This document shows positions 33,231 through 40,586 of a stretch of DNA of 64,000 nt, piece by piece. The DNA is from DYFX01 sp964400625 (GTDB taxonomy: Bacteria > Patescibacteriota > Patescibacteriia > SG8-24 > DYFX01), in contig CAYNUS010000001.1 of NCBI GenBank assembly GCA_964400625.1, positions 1 through 64,000 of the forward strand. Reading direction: 5' to 3'. The notes below the pieces were generated by a model. It was not told where the DNA came from. It worked only from the letters and a program-made list of their open reading frames with translations, and made no database searches. The first letter of the stretch is position 1. Each line of letters starts with the position of its first letter. Made by a program: the position numbers and the translations under genes.

Positions 33231-33736
33231 GGACGTTCTTTCGTCACGGCGCCAGCCGGGTCGTAGGAGGCGCGGCAGACGTGCATGGCGCCGGAGTCGA
33301 CGTGCGGCGCGAGGGCGTCGAGCCACTTGCCGACCGTCGCGTAGAACGGGTTCTCGGGGCCGTCGCGCACGATCGCGGCGAAGTCCTGGAACGACTCCTT
33401 GTAGCGCCCGAGGCGGTAGTACGCCTCGCCGCGCCGCTGGATGGCGTACTGCTTCCCGCAGGCGTCCTCCTTGTGGAGCGCCTGCGTGAGCGTGTAGACG
33501 GCGGCCTCGTACTGGCCGTTCTCGAGCGCCTTGCGGCCCTGGAGCAGCAGGTTCGAAGGCGGCGTCGCCGTCTTCCAGGTGCCGTCGTCCTCCTTCACGC
33601 AGTGGCGCGGCGCGAACCCGTCCTCGGCGAGGCAGGCCTCGCTCAGCTCGGGATCGAACTCCCGGACCGGCTCGGGACGCGGCGCGGACCCGCCGCAGGC
33701 GGCGAGCAGAATCGTCAGACTGATGAATGAGCGCAT
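33227..33736 (-). CDS. Lipoprotein with TPR-like repeats, 169 aa
   Basis: From ATG 33736 (behind GGGAGGAACG) it reads MRSFISLTILLAACGGS, a lipoprotein signal with lipobox LAAC. Residues 65-140 form TPR-like helix pairs (LLQGRKALENGQYEAAVYTL, RRGEAYYRLGRYKESFQDFA). Such proteins often act as scaffolds on the outer membrane face. It is coupled to the HxxxCxxC protein. There are several cysteines outside the lipobox. Confidence 0.78.
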   Translation of the reverse strand: MRSFISLTILLAACGGSAPRPEPVREFDPELSEACLAEDGFAPRHCVKEDDGTWKTATPPSNLLLQGRKALENGQYEAAVYTLTQALHKEDACGKQYAIQRRGEAYYRLGRYKESFQDFAAIVRDGPENPFYATVGKWLDALAPHVDSGAMHVCRASYDPAGAVTKERP

Positions 33737-33767
33737 CGTTCCTCCCATGTGTCGATGATGCGCCGAC

Positions 33768-33804
33768 GCTATACCAAAACACCTCCCCTGTCAATCCGGG
33801 GAGG
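33768..33804 (-). terminator. rplU terminator containing the -35 box of the next promoter
   Basis: On the minus strand CCTCCCC (33804-33798) pairs with GGGGAGG (33788-33782), then TGTTTTGG. TTGACA (33794-33789) lies in the loop and stem, with TATAGC at 33773-33768 (15-base spacer), a weak promoter candidate for the lipoprotein. Confidence 0.55.
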
Positions 33805-33818
33805 CGTCTCGACCGCGG

Positions 33819-34130
33819 TTACGCGATCTTCTCGATCTGGATCTTGGTGAAGGGCTGGCGGTGGCCGTTGACGCGCGTGTAGCGGCTCTTCGGCTTGTAC
33901 TTCACGATGCGGATCTTCTTGGCGCGGCCCTGCTCGAGGACCTTGGCCGTGACCTTGGCGCCCGAGACGTTCGGGGTGCCGACCTTGACGTCCTTGCCGC
34001 CCTCGTCGGCGACCATGAGGACCTCGAGTTCGACGGAGGAACCGGCCTCCTTGTCGAGCTTCTCGACGTTCAGGGTCTGGCCTTCCTTGACCACGTATTG
34101 CTTGCCGCCGGTGGCGATGACTGCGTACAT
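33819..34130 (-). CDS. rplU: 50S ribosomal protein L21
   Basis: The 103-residue protein begins MYAVIATGGKQYVVKEGQTL and ends with the L21 signature region RIVKYKPKSRYTRVNGHRQPFTKIQIEKI, which contacts 23S rRNA. The usual partner rpmA (L27) is not next to it here. Confidence 0.97.
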   Translation of the reverse strand: MYAVIATGGKQYVVKEGQTLNVEKLDKEAGSSVELEVLMVADEGGKDVKVGTPNVSGAKVTAKVLEQGRAKKIRIVKYKPKSRYTRVNGHRQPFTKIQIEKIA

Positions 34131-34157
34131 AAGGGGGTTTTATCTGAAAGTAGGCTC

Positions 34158-34186
34158 ATCCTAGCAGAGCCGTTCCGGGCCGTCAA
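34158..34186 (-). promoter_or_regulatory. Promoter of rplU
   Basis: TTGACG (34186-34181), 17-base spacer, TAGGAT (34163-34158), ATG 34130. The -35 overlaps the stop codon of the DUF192 gene. Confidence 0.7.
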
Positions 34187-34695
34187 CCCTCGTTTTCCGG
34201 CACCCGGATGACCACCTCGTCCCCAGGTTCCAGGCCGATTTCCCGGGCGACCCCGGCGTTCAGCTCGAGGACCGCGTCGGCCGGCGCGGCGGGGCTGTAG
34301 GTCTCGAGCGGGAATCCTGCAGGCGGAGGGACCTCGTGGCTGATGTCGACCACCTGTCCGCCGCGGATCCAGATGATGTCGATCGGGAAGCGCATGCCCT
34401 TCATCCAGAAGACCCAGCGCTGTTCCATGCCGAACGGGAAATACATGCCGTGCCCTTCGGCCAAGGCGTCGCGCTCCCCGAGGCCCAGCTCGCGCTTGGC
34501 GGGCGTGTCGGCCACCTCGATCGTGAACGTATGGCCGCGCAGGCTCGCCTCCGCGACGACGGGGTTCCGCAGATCGAGCGCCGTCTTGATGCGGAGGCCG
34601 ATCGCGAAGACGACCACCGCGACGGCGACGGCGAGCACGGCGGGCGACGCCTTCTTGGGCGCCTCAGCGGACGGTTTCGGCGTTTCCTTTTCCAT
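34183..34695 (-). CDS. Membrane-anchored DUF192 protein
   Basis: The 170-residue protein has one N-terminal membrane helix (AVLAVAVAVVVFAIGL) and an extracytoplasmic DUF192 domain: FTIEVADTPAKRELGLGER, GMYFPFGMEQRWVFWMKGMRFPIDIIWI and VLELNAGVAREIGLEPGD. The function of the family is not established. The start ATG 34695 lies 32 bases inside the end of the WecA-like gene, so the two are co-transcribed. Confidence 0.85.
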   Translation of the reverse strand: MEKETPKPSAEAPKKASPAVLAVAVAVVVFAIGLRIKTALDLRNPVVAEASLRGHTFTIEVADTPAKRELGLGERDALAEGHGMYFPFGMEQRWVFWMKGMRFPIDIIWIRGGQVVDISHEVPPPAGFPLETYSPAAPADAVLELNAGVAREIGLEPGDEVVIRVPENEG

Positions 34696-35746
34696 AGGGG
34701 CGATGACGGATCCAAAGGGTGATCACGATGAACAGTATCGCAAGGATCCCGAGCGCGAGCAATTTTCCGCGGCCGCGGATGAAGAGGCCGGCGCCGCCGA
34801 AGGCCGCGGCGAAGAGCCAGAACAAGAGGACCGCCGTCCCCGGCGAGAGGCCCCAGCGCACCAGGCGGAAGTGCAGGTGATCGACGCCGCCTTGCGTGAT
34901 GGAACGGCGGAGCTGGAGGCGCCGCGCGATCGTCCAGGCCACGTCCATGATCGGCACCGCGAGCACGAGGAGCGTCACACCGATCTTTCCGCCGGAGAGG
35001 ATGGCCATCACGCCGAGCAGGAAGCCGATGAAGGTGGAACCGCCTTCGCCCAGGAAGATCGAGGCCGGGCGCGCGTTGTAGAAGAGGAAGCCCCCGGCCG
35101 CGCCGGCGGCGGCCATCGCGAGGCGCGCGAGTTCCGGCTGGGCGACCTCGGGCGTCAGGCTCAGGATGGCGATGACGAAGAACCCGATGACGCCGAGGCC
35201 GGACACGAGGCCGTCGAGGCCGTCGAGGAGTTTCGTGGTGTACATCATCCCCATCAGCCAGGCGAAGGTGAAGAGATCGGCGGGGAGCGTGAGGTGGTAG
35301 GGGTTGCCGGCGTACGTGAAGAGCGGCAGGTTCCAGCGGTCGAGCCGGAAGGTGCCGCCGAGCGGGTTCGTGATGAGGTCCGCGCCGATGCCGGCGGCGA
35401 TGACGACGAGCGCCGCCATGGCCGGGAACGCGAGCTGGTAGACCGGGCGGAGGCGGTAGCGGTCGTCCAGCGCGCCGCCGATCATGAGGATGAGCCCGCC
35501 CAGCGCGATGCCGGCCAGGTGCTTCGGGAGCAGGAAGCCGCCCAGGAGCCCGCCGCGGATGAGGAGCGCCGCCGCGATGAAGGCCGCGAAGATCGCAAGG
35601 CCGCCCATGAGCGGCGTCGGCCGCGCGTGGGTCTTGCGGCCGCCGTCCGGGACGTCGACGGCTCCGGTCTTCCGGGCGAAACGGGCGGCCAGGGGGGTGG
35701 CGGCCAGGGCCAGGAGGAAGCCGGCGATGAAGGCGGTGAGGACCAT
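34664..35746 (-). CDS. WecA/TagO-like UDP-HexNAc:polyprenyl-phosphate HexNAc-1-P transferase
   Basis: The 360-residue protein has about ten membrane helices. The family motifs are PTPLMGGLAIF, the metal-binding GGALDDRYRLRP, KLLDGLDGLVSGLGVIGF, FYNARPASIFLGEGGSTFIGFLLG and the C-terminal DHLHFRL. The usual FxGDxGS has Glu for Asp. WecA/TagO start polymers on undecaprenyl phosphate; MraY is a relative but has a different pattern. Together with the WcaJ-like gene it gives the window two polymer-starting enzymes. Confidence 0.88.
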   Translation of the reverse strand: MVLTAFIAGFLLALAATPLAARFARKTGAVDVPDGGRKTHARPTPLMGGLAIFAAFIAAALLIRGGLLGGFLLPKHLAGIALGGLILMIGGALDDRYRLRPVYQLAFPAMAALVVIAAGIGADLITNPLGGTFRLDRWNLPLFTYAGNPYHLTLPADLFTFAWLMGMMYTTKLLDGLDGLVSGLGVIGFFVIAILSLTPEVAQPELARLAMAAAGAAGGFLFYNARPASIFLGEGGSTFIGFLLGVMAILSGGKIGVTLLVLAVPIMDVAWTIARRLQLRRSITQGGVDHLHFRLVRWGLSPGTAVLLFWLFAAAFGGAGLFIRGRGKLLALGILAILFIVITLWIRHRPYGKGNAETVR

Positions 35747-35753
35747 GCGAGGC

Positions 35754-35782
35754 TTGACAAAATGGTGTTTTTAGCCTATCCT
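35754..35782 (+). promoter_or_regulatory. Promoter of the 271-aa cysteine-motif gene
   Basis: TTGACA (35754-35759), 17-base spacer, TATCCT (35777-35782), then GGAGG and ATG 35831. Confidence 0.75.
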
Positions 35783-35830
35783 GTGCGGTCGGCCGAAGCA
35801 AGGCCGCAACCCCAACCGACGGAGGACACG

Positions 35831-36646
35831 ATGGCGCACGACCGACGGAATTCGCTGGACGTTCAGGAGCGCAACGAGCTCATCCCTCTCGCGAAAGGCG
35901 GAGGATCCTACAGCTTCGTGAGCCCTCGGCGCTCGCGGAAGGAAGCGGCCGTCATCGTCGTCCCGCCGCTCGATCTCGAGTTCAAGGACGACGTGCCGAC
36001 GCGCGATATCCGGCCGATCCAGGCCCGCGGAACGGGCGAGCTCCCCTCCTTCCAGGAGGCCGCCGATCGGATGCTCGCCGCCTGCGATGACGCGGCCGAG
36101 GAGACCCGGAGGACCCGCAGGTTCACTCCCGCGGGACTGAAGGCGGTCGCTCGTCCGCCGGAAACCCCGGCCGAGCCGGAGCCCGCGCGCGCCGCGTACC
36201 ACGACCCGGATCTCTGCACCTGCGACCGCATGATGGCGGCCCTCAAGGCCAAGGCCGTCGTGGTCGTCGTGGCCGGTCCGGTCTCGCTCGCGCCCGCCGT
36301 CCTCGACGAGGACGCGCTCCTTTCCGGAGCGGTCTCGCTCGCGAGCATCGAGCGCGCGTACGACGGGAAGCCCTGGGCCTTCCGCCACTGCCCGTTCGAA
36401 GGCACCCTGATCGACGATCAGGTCGAGATCCTCCGGCAGACGGACAAGATGAGCTGCTGCGGCACGATGGCGATGGCCGTCGAGCACGGCCGCGTCGAGC
36501 TCCCCGATCCGGAGCGGCTCGACCGCGCGTCCGCCCGCTTCACCCAGGCGGGCCGCGCGGCCATCCACTTCTCGCACTGCCCCTGGTGCGCGACCGAGAT
36601 CATCGATCTCGCCATCGCGCGCCACAAGCGCCACCGCGGACTCTGA
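35831..36646 (+). CDS. Hypothetical protein with a possible zinc ribbon, 271 aa
   Basis: I do not recognise it. Residues 1-130 are charged and low in structure. The C-terminal half has cysteines in pairs: DLCTCDRM, FRHCPFEG, MSCCGTM and HFSHCPWCATEII, suggesting a metal-binding fold, with a hydrophobic strand (KAVVVVVAGPVSLAP) between. There is no signal peptide. A good promoter and a strong terminator make it a single-gene unit. Confidence 0.72.
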   Translation: MAHDRRNSLDVQERNELIPLAKGGGSYSFVSPRRSRKEAAVIVVPPLDLEFKDDVPTRDIRPIQARGTGELPSFQEAADRMLAACDDAAEETRRTRRFTPAGLKAVARPPETPAEPEPARAAYHDPDLCTCDRMMAALKAKAVVVVVAGPVSLAPAVLDEDALLSGAVSLASIERAYDGKPWAFRHCPFEGTLIDDQVEILRQTDKMSCCGTMAMAVEHGRVELPDPERLDRASARFTQAGRAAIHFSHCPWCATEIIDLAIARHKRHRGL

Positions 36647-36651
36647 ACTGG

Positions 36652-36685
36652 GCCCCGACGACCTCATGGTCGCTCGGGGCTTTTT
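36652..36685 (+). terminator. Terminator
   Basis: GCCCCGA (36652-36658) pairs with TCGGGGC (36674-36680), with an inner CGACC/GGTCG pair, then TTTTT. Confidence 0.85.
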
Positions 36686-36703
36686 CATGAAAAAAATCCC
36701 CCG

Positions 36704-37240
36704 TCAGGCGGAGGACTTGCGGAGGAGCAGGACGCATTGGATGAAGTCGGCTTCGACGTAGAACACGTCGATGCCGGAGGGGTTCGCGGCCGGGTCGACC
36801 GCGACGCGGAGGCTGACGTGGAGGTCCATGTGGATCCCCTCGTCGTCCTTGCGGAAGCGGGCGTCGTCGATGACGCCGTAGTCGCTCGCGCCGGGCGGGA
36901 AGTCGATGCCGATGCCGCTGCTGCGCGGGAAGTTGACCATGCGGCGCCAGAGATCGGCGCGCAGGCGGCTTTCCGAAAGCGGTTCGAGCTCGACCTCGTC
37001 GGTTCCGGCGATGAAGGAGTCGAACGTGCCGGGCGACGGCTCGTATTCGACCTCGACGCCGAAGGTGTCGATCGGGACGGTTTCGGAACGCGACGGCAGG
37101 GGGACGACCTTCAGGATGAGGCCTTCGATGGGGCCGTGCGGCACCTTGTCCCTGCGCGCCTCGGCGGCCGCGTCCGTGAGGCGGACCCGTCGGCCGGGCG
37201 TGTACGTGCGCATGAGCGCGCGGAGCTTGTCGAGGGACAT
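36704..37240 (-). CDS. Hypothetical protein, 178 aa
   Basis: It starts at ATG 37240 (MSLDKLRALMRTYTPGRRVR) behind AAGGAGG. The protein is beta-rich (LILKVVPLPSRSETVPIDTF, IHMDLHVSLRVAVDP, FYVEADFIQCVLLLRK) and has no signal or membrane segment. No family is recognised. Confidence 0.7.
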   Translation of the reverse strand: MSLDKLRALMRTYTPGRRVRLTDAAAEARRDKVPHGPIEGLILKVVPLPSRSETVPIDTFGVEVEYEPSPGTFDSFIAGTDEVELEPLSESRLRADLWRRMVNFPRSSGIGIDFPPGASDYGVIDDARFRKDDEGIHMDLHVSLRVAVDPAANPSGIDVFYVEADFIQCVLLLRKSSA

Positions 37241-37307
37241 GAGATACCTCCTTGATGGCGTGTCCTGCGATGCGTGCCTCCCCGTGAAAAAGAAAGACCA
37301 GGGAGCC

Positions 37308-37336
37308 ACCATACGGAGGTTCCCTGGCGATGTCAA
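37308..37336 (-). promoter_or_regulatory. Promoter of the 178-aa gene
   Basis: TTGACA (37336-37331), 17-base spacer, TATGGT (37313-37308). The -35 overlaps the stop codon of the HD-domain gene. Confidence 0.65.
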
Positions 37337-37947
37337 CCATCGAGGCCGAGCGCTTCGACGCGCTTCCTGACCATCCAGGCGAGCTTCTCGACCATGCCGT
37401 CGATCGCCGCCTTGTAGGAGGCGGGCGCGATGGCCGTCAGGCGCTCGAACAGCGGGAGATAGACGTCGCGCGTCTCGATCGTCTGCTTGCGCTGGAACGC
37501 GTCGGCGGTGGCTTCGAGGTCGGAGGAGTTGTCGTAGCGGTCGCAGAGCTTCACGAGCAGGGTCTTCCAGTCGGCGTGCACGGCGAGGCGCTCGACGTAG
37601 CCTTCCTTCGGGACCTTCGAAAGCAGGCGGATCATCCGCGCGGCTTCGGCGCCGCCGATGATCTGGACCTTCATCGGGGTCACGTACTTCGGGCAGTCCT
37701 CGTAGCCGTCATGCAGCAGCGCGGCGATGATGGCGGCGAAGTCGTACAGGCCGATGCCGTCGATGAGCTGCAGCGCGACCTTGCGCGGGTGCTCGAAGTA
37801 GCGGGTGCCGTCCTTCCTGTCCTGCGCGCGGTGCGCGTACTTGGCCAGGTCGTAGGCGAGCTCGATGCGGGCGATCTCCTCTTCCGAGAGGATGACGCTG
37901 CCGGGCGGGGCGTGCAGGCGCGTAAGGAACGTGTCGCGGTTTTCCAC
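37333..37947 (-). CDS. Small HD-domain hydrolase of the SpoT/MESH1 (ppGpp hydrolase) type
   Basis: From GTG 37947 (behind GGAGGCCCC) it has 204 residues. The RelA/SpoT hydrolase residues line up: YAHRAQDRKDGTRYFEHPRKVA (His53), AALLHDGYEDCP (His79-Asp80, Glu83-Asp84) and VKLCDRYDN (Asp136, Asn140). There is no synthetase, TGS or ACT domain, so it is a stand-alone hydrolase that could degrade (p)ppGpp or another 3'-phosphorylated nucleotide. It is divergent to the CDP-alcohol transferase gene with shared promoter bases. Confidence 0.83.
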   Translation of the reverse strand: MENRDTFLTRLHAPPGSVILSEEEIARIELAYDLAKYAHRAQDRKDGTRYFEHPRKVALQLIDGIGLYDFAAIIAALLHDGYEDCPKYVTPMKVQIIGGAEAARMIRLLSKVPKEGYVERLAVHADWKTLLVKLCDRYDNSSDLEATADAFQRKQTIETRDVYLPLFERLTAIAPASYKAAIDGMVEKLAWMVRKRVEALGLDG

Positions 37948-37963
37948 GGGGCCTCCTGCCTCC

Positions 37964-38014
37964 AATGCAACACGGAAACCCACCCTTGTCAAAGGGCTTC
38001 CGGCGTGCTACAAA
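37964..38014. promoter_or_regulatory. Divergent promoter pair with overlapping -35 boxes
   Basis: Minus: TTGACA (37992-37987), 17-base spacer, TGCATT (37969-37964). Plus: TTGTCA (37986-37991), 17-base spacer, TACAAA (38009-38014). Both genes then have AGGAGG-type sites. Confidence 0.7.
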
Positions 38015-38046
38015 GGCTCGTCGCCCTTTCAACCTCAGGAGGCCGC

Positions 38047-38754
38047 ATGGGACGCAAACTACGGAGCTGGCTCGAGGATGACGCGCGCGCCGGATGGCTG
38101 AAACGGCTTTCCGACTGGGCCGCATCCGGGCTCGACGCCGTCCCCGGGACGACGCCGAACGGCATCACGGCGCTCGGGCTGGTCCTGGCGCTCCTCGCGA
38201 CGCTGCTCTTCGCCATGGACGGCATCGCGCTCGGCGCCGTCTTCTGCACGTTCAGCTACGTGACCGACTTCCTCGACGGCGCGCTCGCCCGCTACCAGGA
38301 CGAGCGCATGACCGCGGAAGACCGTGAACGCGAGAGCGGCAAGCACTGGATGCGGCGCCGCGGACGGACGGAGGACGGCGGATTCCTTTCGGGCGCCGCG
38401 TTCGACCCCTTCGTCGACAAGGTCCGCTATTTCGGCGCCGCGCTGGCGCTCGGACACGACCGGCTGTGGTGGCCGCTCCTCGCCGTCGGCGGCTTCTTCG
38501 CCCTCGCGCTCACGCTCTGGCGCCCGTTCGCGGCCAAGCTGAAGCTCTCGAAGGGCAAGTCCAACTGGCTCGGCAAGCACAAGGTGCATGTCGAAGCCGT
38601 ACTCATCGCCTGGCTCGTCTTCGTCCCCGCGTCCTTCCTGCGCGGCGGAGACGACGTCCTGCTCCTGCTCGCCACCCTCGGCGGCGCCGGCTCCTTCCTC
38701 GGCCAGACCTACACGGCCTGGAAGAGCCGCAAGAACGCGAAAGCCCCGACCTGA
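38047..38754 (+). CDS. CDP-alcohol phosphatidyltransferase family protein with an expanded active-site loop
   Basis: The 235-residue membrane protein starts at ATG 38047 after AGGAGGCCGC. The metal-binding signature D-X2-DG-X2-AR...G-X3-D-X3-D is present as DFLDGALAR (74-82) and GAAFDPFVDK (116-125). The stretch between AR and G is about 33 residues instead of the usual eight and is highly charged. Helices before and after fit the six-helix fold. It would join a CDP-activated group to an alcohol (phospholipid or inositol-phosphate chemistry); the substrate is not decided. Confidence 0.83.
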   Translation: MGRKLRSWLEDDARAGWLKRLSDWAASGLDAVPGTTPNGITALGLVLALLATLLFAMDGIALGAVFCTFSYVTDFLDGALARYQDERMTAEDRERESGKHWMRRRGRTEDGGFLSGAAFDPFVDKVRYFGAALALGHDRLWWPLLAVGGFFALALTLWRPFAAKLKLSKGKSNWLGKHKVHVEAVLIAWLVFVPASFLRGGDDVLLLLATLGGAGSFLGQTYTAWKSRKNAKAPT

Positions 38755-38767
38755 TCGGGGCTTTTTT
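38743..38767 (+). terminator. Terminator
   Basis: GCCCCGA (38743-38749) pairs with TCGGGGC (38755-38761), then TTTTTT. The stop codon lies in the loop. Confidence 0.8.
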
Positions 38768-38781
38768 CGTAGATGCGGAAA

Positions 38782-39123
38782 TCAGTTTCTCGCGACCTGC
38801 GGCACCGTCGCCATCACGTACTCGATCTTCGGGGTCGGGACCATGCCCATCCCCTTCACCTTTTCCTCGACCGCCTGGACGGACTGTTCCTGCGCGACCT
38901 TGAGCTCGATCTTCTCGCTCGTCTCCTTGAGCTCCGCGATCTCGCGTTCGAGCGTGCGGATCTCGTAGCCCTTGGCGGACGCGGCGTTGATCTGCATCAG
39001 GTACCCGGCGCCGAAGGCGGCCACGAGCAGGCAGACGGCGATGAGCGCCGGCTTGCCGCCGAGCCTGAAGCCGGCCTTGCGGGGCATGCGGACCGGACGC
39101 CGGGTTTGGAACTTCCTAGGCAT
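38782..39123 (-). CDS. ftsL: FtsL-like cell division protein
   Basis: The 113-residue protein has a basic N-terminus, one membrane helix (ALIAVCLLVAAFGAGYLM) and a coiled coil (IRTLEREIAELKETSEKIEL), the layout of FtsL/DivIC. Sequence identity in this family is low, so position carries weight: it overlaps the end of rsmH by 8 bases, the normal place of ftsL. It would bridge FtsB and FtsQ at the septum. Confidence 0.78.
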   Translation of the reverse strand: MPRKFQTRRPVRMPRKAGFRLGGKPALIAVCLLVAAFGAGYLMQINAASAKGYEIRTLEREIAELKETSEKIELKVAQEQSVQAVEEKVKGMGMVPTPKIEYVMATVPQVARN

Positions 39124-40009
39124 GGGATTTCTTGATGGCGACGCGGAGCTTGGCGGACCGCGCGCGGGGGTTGGCTTCGAGCTCCTTCTCCCCCGCCATG
39201 ATCGGCTTGGGCGTCAGGACCTCGAGCTCCGGGGAGTCTTCAAAGAAGCGTTTGACGATGCGGTCTTCCAGCGAATGGAAGCTGATGACGCCGAGGCGGC
39301 CGCCGGGGCGGAGCAGGCGCACGGCCTGCGGGAGCGCCTCGCGGACGTTGCCGAGCTCGTCGTTCACGGCGATGCGGAGGGCCTGGAAGGTCTGCGTGGC
39401 CGGGTTGATCTTCGGCTTGCCGCGCCGCGTGCGTTCAGGCACGGCGGAAGCGACGATGGCCGCGAGCTGTCCGGTCGAGACGATCATGGCCTTGCCGCGC
39501 GCGCGGACGATGGCCGCGGCGATGCGGCCGGCCGCGCGTTCCTCGCCGTACTCGCGGATCGTCTGGGCGAGGTCCTCCTGGGACCAGCCGTTCACGATGT
39601 CGGAGGCGGTGAGGTCGCCCGACGCGTCGTAGCGCATGTCGAGCGGGCTCTCGAAACGGAACGAGAAGCCGCGTTCGGGGTCGTCGATCTGGAAGGACGA
39701 GTAGCCGAGGTCGAACAGGACGGCGGAAGCGACTGGGACCGCGTACGCCCGCGCAAAACGCTCCATCTCCCTATAGCTTCCGTGGACAAGCATGGCACGG
39801 GAGCCGTAGATGCTGAGCTTTTTCCGCGTCTCCTCCAACGTACGCGCGTCCCATTCGATCCCCAGGAGGCGCCCGTTCGGGGCGATCGCCTCCAGGAATG
39901 CCGAGGCGTGTCCGCCTCCGCCGAGCGTCGCATCGACGACGTCGTCTCCGGGTTTCGGTTCGAGATGCGAAAGGACTTCGTCCAGGAGCACCGGGATGTG
40001 GACCTTCAT
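39116..40009 (-). CDS. rsmH: 16S rRNA m4C1402 methyltransferase RsmH
   Basis: The 297-residue enzyme starts at ATG 40009 (MKVHIPVLLDEVLSHL). Motifs: VVDATLGGGGHASAFLEA (SAM), VLFDLGYSSFQIDDPERGFSF, GPLDMR-like SPLDMRYD, and FQALRIAVNDEL with LRPGGRLGVISFHSLEDRIVK. It methylates C1402 in the ribosomal P site. It follows mraZ by 2 bases and overlaps ftsL, as in the standard division cluster. Confidence 0.96.
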   Translation of the reverse strand: MKVHIPVLLDEVLSHLEPKPGDDVVDATLGGGGHASAFLEAIAPNGRLLGIEWDARTLEETRKKLSIYGSRAMLVHGSYREMERFARAYAVPVASAVLFDLGYSSFQIDDPERGFSFRFESPLDMRYDASGDLTASDIVNGWSQEDLAQTIREYGEERAAGRIAAAIVRARGKAMIVSTGQLAAIVASAVPERTRRGKPKINPATQTFQALRIAVNDELGNVREALPQAVRLLRPGGRLGVISFHSLEDRIVKRFFEDSPELEVLTPKPIMAGEKELEANPRARSAKLRVAIKKSHA

Positions 40010-40011
40010 AC

Positions 40012-40443
40012 CTACACGCCGAGGCTTCCGAGCTGTTCGGCGATGTCGCCGGAATCCTTCTCGGTCTTCAGCTTGTAGGCGTTCCAGGCCTTCTCGTCCC
40101 AGAGCTCGAGGTGGTTGTAGAGGCCGGCCACGACGACGTTCTTCTTCACGCCGGCGTACTGGCGGAGGTAGTCGGGAAGGACGATCCTCCCCTGCTTGTC
40201 GATGGCGACGTCCATGGCGCCGGCCAGCATCAGGCGGGCGAAGGCGCGCGAGTTCGACTGGCTCATCGGCATGGCGGCGAGCTTGTCGGCGAGCTTCTGC
40301 CACTCGGCGGCGGTGTAGACGTACAGGCAGCCGTCGAGGCCGCGCGTGACGATGGCGCCAGACTCAAGATCCCCGCGAAACTTCACCGGAATCGCGAGGC
40401 GTCCTTTGTCATCGAGCGAATGGTGATACTCACCAATAAACAT
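40012..40443 (-). CDS. mraZ: Transcriptional regulator MraZ
   Basis: From ATG 40443 (MFIGEYHHSLDDKGRLAIP) it has 143 residues and two SpoVT/AbrB-like halves, the second at VAIDKQGRIVLPDYLRQYAGV. An in-frame GTG at 40467 would add eight residues, but the ATG gives the usual MF.GEY start. MraZ binds repeated GTGGG boxes and represses its own division operon; four such boxes lie upstream. Confidence 0.95.
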   Translation of the reverse strand: MFIGEYHHSLDDKGRLAIPVKFRGDLESGAIVTRGLDGCLYVYTAAEWQKLADKLAAMPMSQSNSRAFARLMLAGAMDVAIDKQGRIVLPDYLRQYAGVKKNVVVAGLYNHLELWDEKAWNAYKLKTEKDSGDIAEQLGSLGV

Positions 40444-40461
40444 CGTCGTTTTTTGTTGTTT

Positions 40462-40515
40462 CCCCACTTCTTACCACGATACAACCATTATACTCCACTT
40501 TCTCCCACCTGTCTA
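40462..40515 (-). promoter_or_regulatory. mraZ promoter with four MraZ-type GTGG boxes
   Basis: TAGACA (40515-40510), 17-base spacer, TATAAT (40492-40487). Boxes: GTGGGA (40508-40503), GTGGAG (40498-40493), GTGGTA (40477-40472), GTGGGG (40467-40462), with steps of 10, 21 and 10 bases. One pair fills the spacer and the other lies downstream of the -10. Confidence 0.8.
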
Positions 40516-40550
40516 CCCCCGTCCCCCATCCGGAATCTGGGGATAAGGGA

Positions 40551-40586
40551 AAAGAAAAACCGCCTCAGGGATCGACCATGAGGCGG
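40551..40586 (-). terminator. Terminator of the 348-aa gene
   Basis: CCGCCTCA (40586-40579 on the minus strand) pairs with TGAGGCGG (40567-40560), then TTTTTCTTTT. The stop codon is inside the hairpin. It insulates the mraZ promoter. Confidence 0.8.

Noticed and set aside
34131..34182. rpmA (L27) next to rplU
   Set aside because: The neighbouring frames are DUF192 and a TPR lipoprotein; no L27-like sequence is present.
34664..35746. Calling the polyprenyl transferase MraY
   Set aside because: The GEGGSTFIG and DHLHFRL motifs and the absence of division genes around it fit the WecA/TagO branch better.
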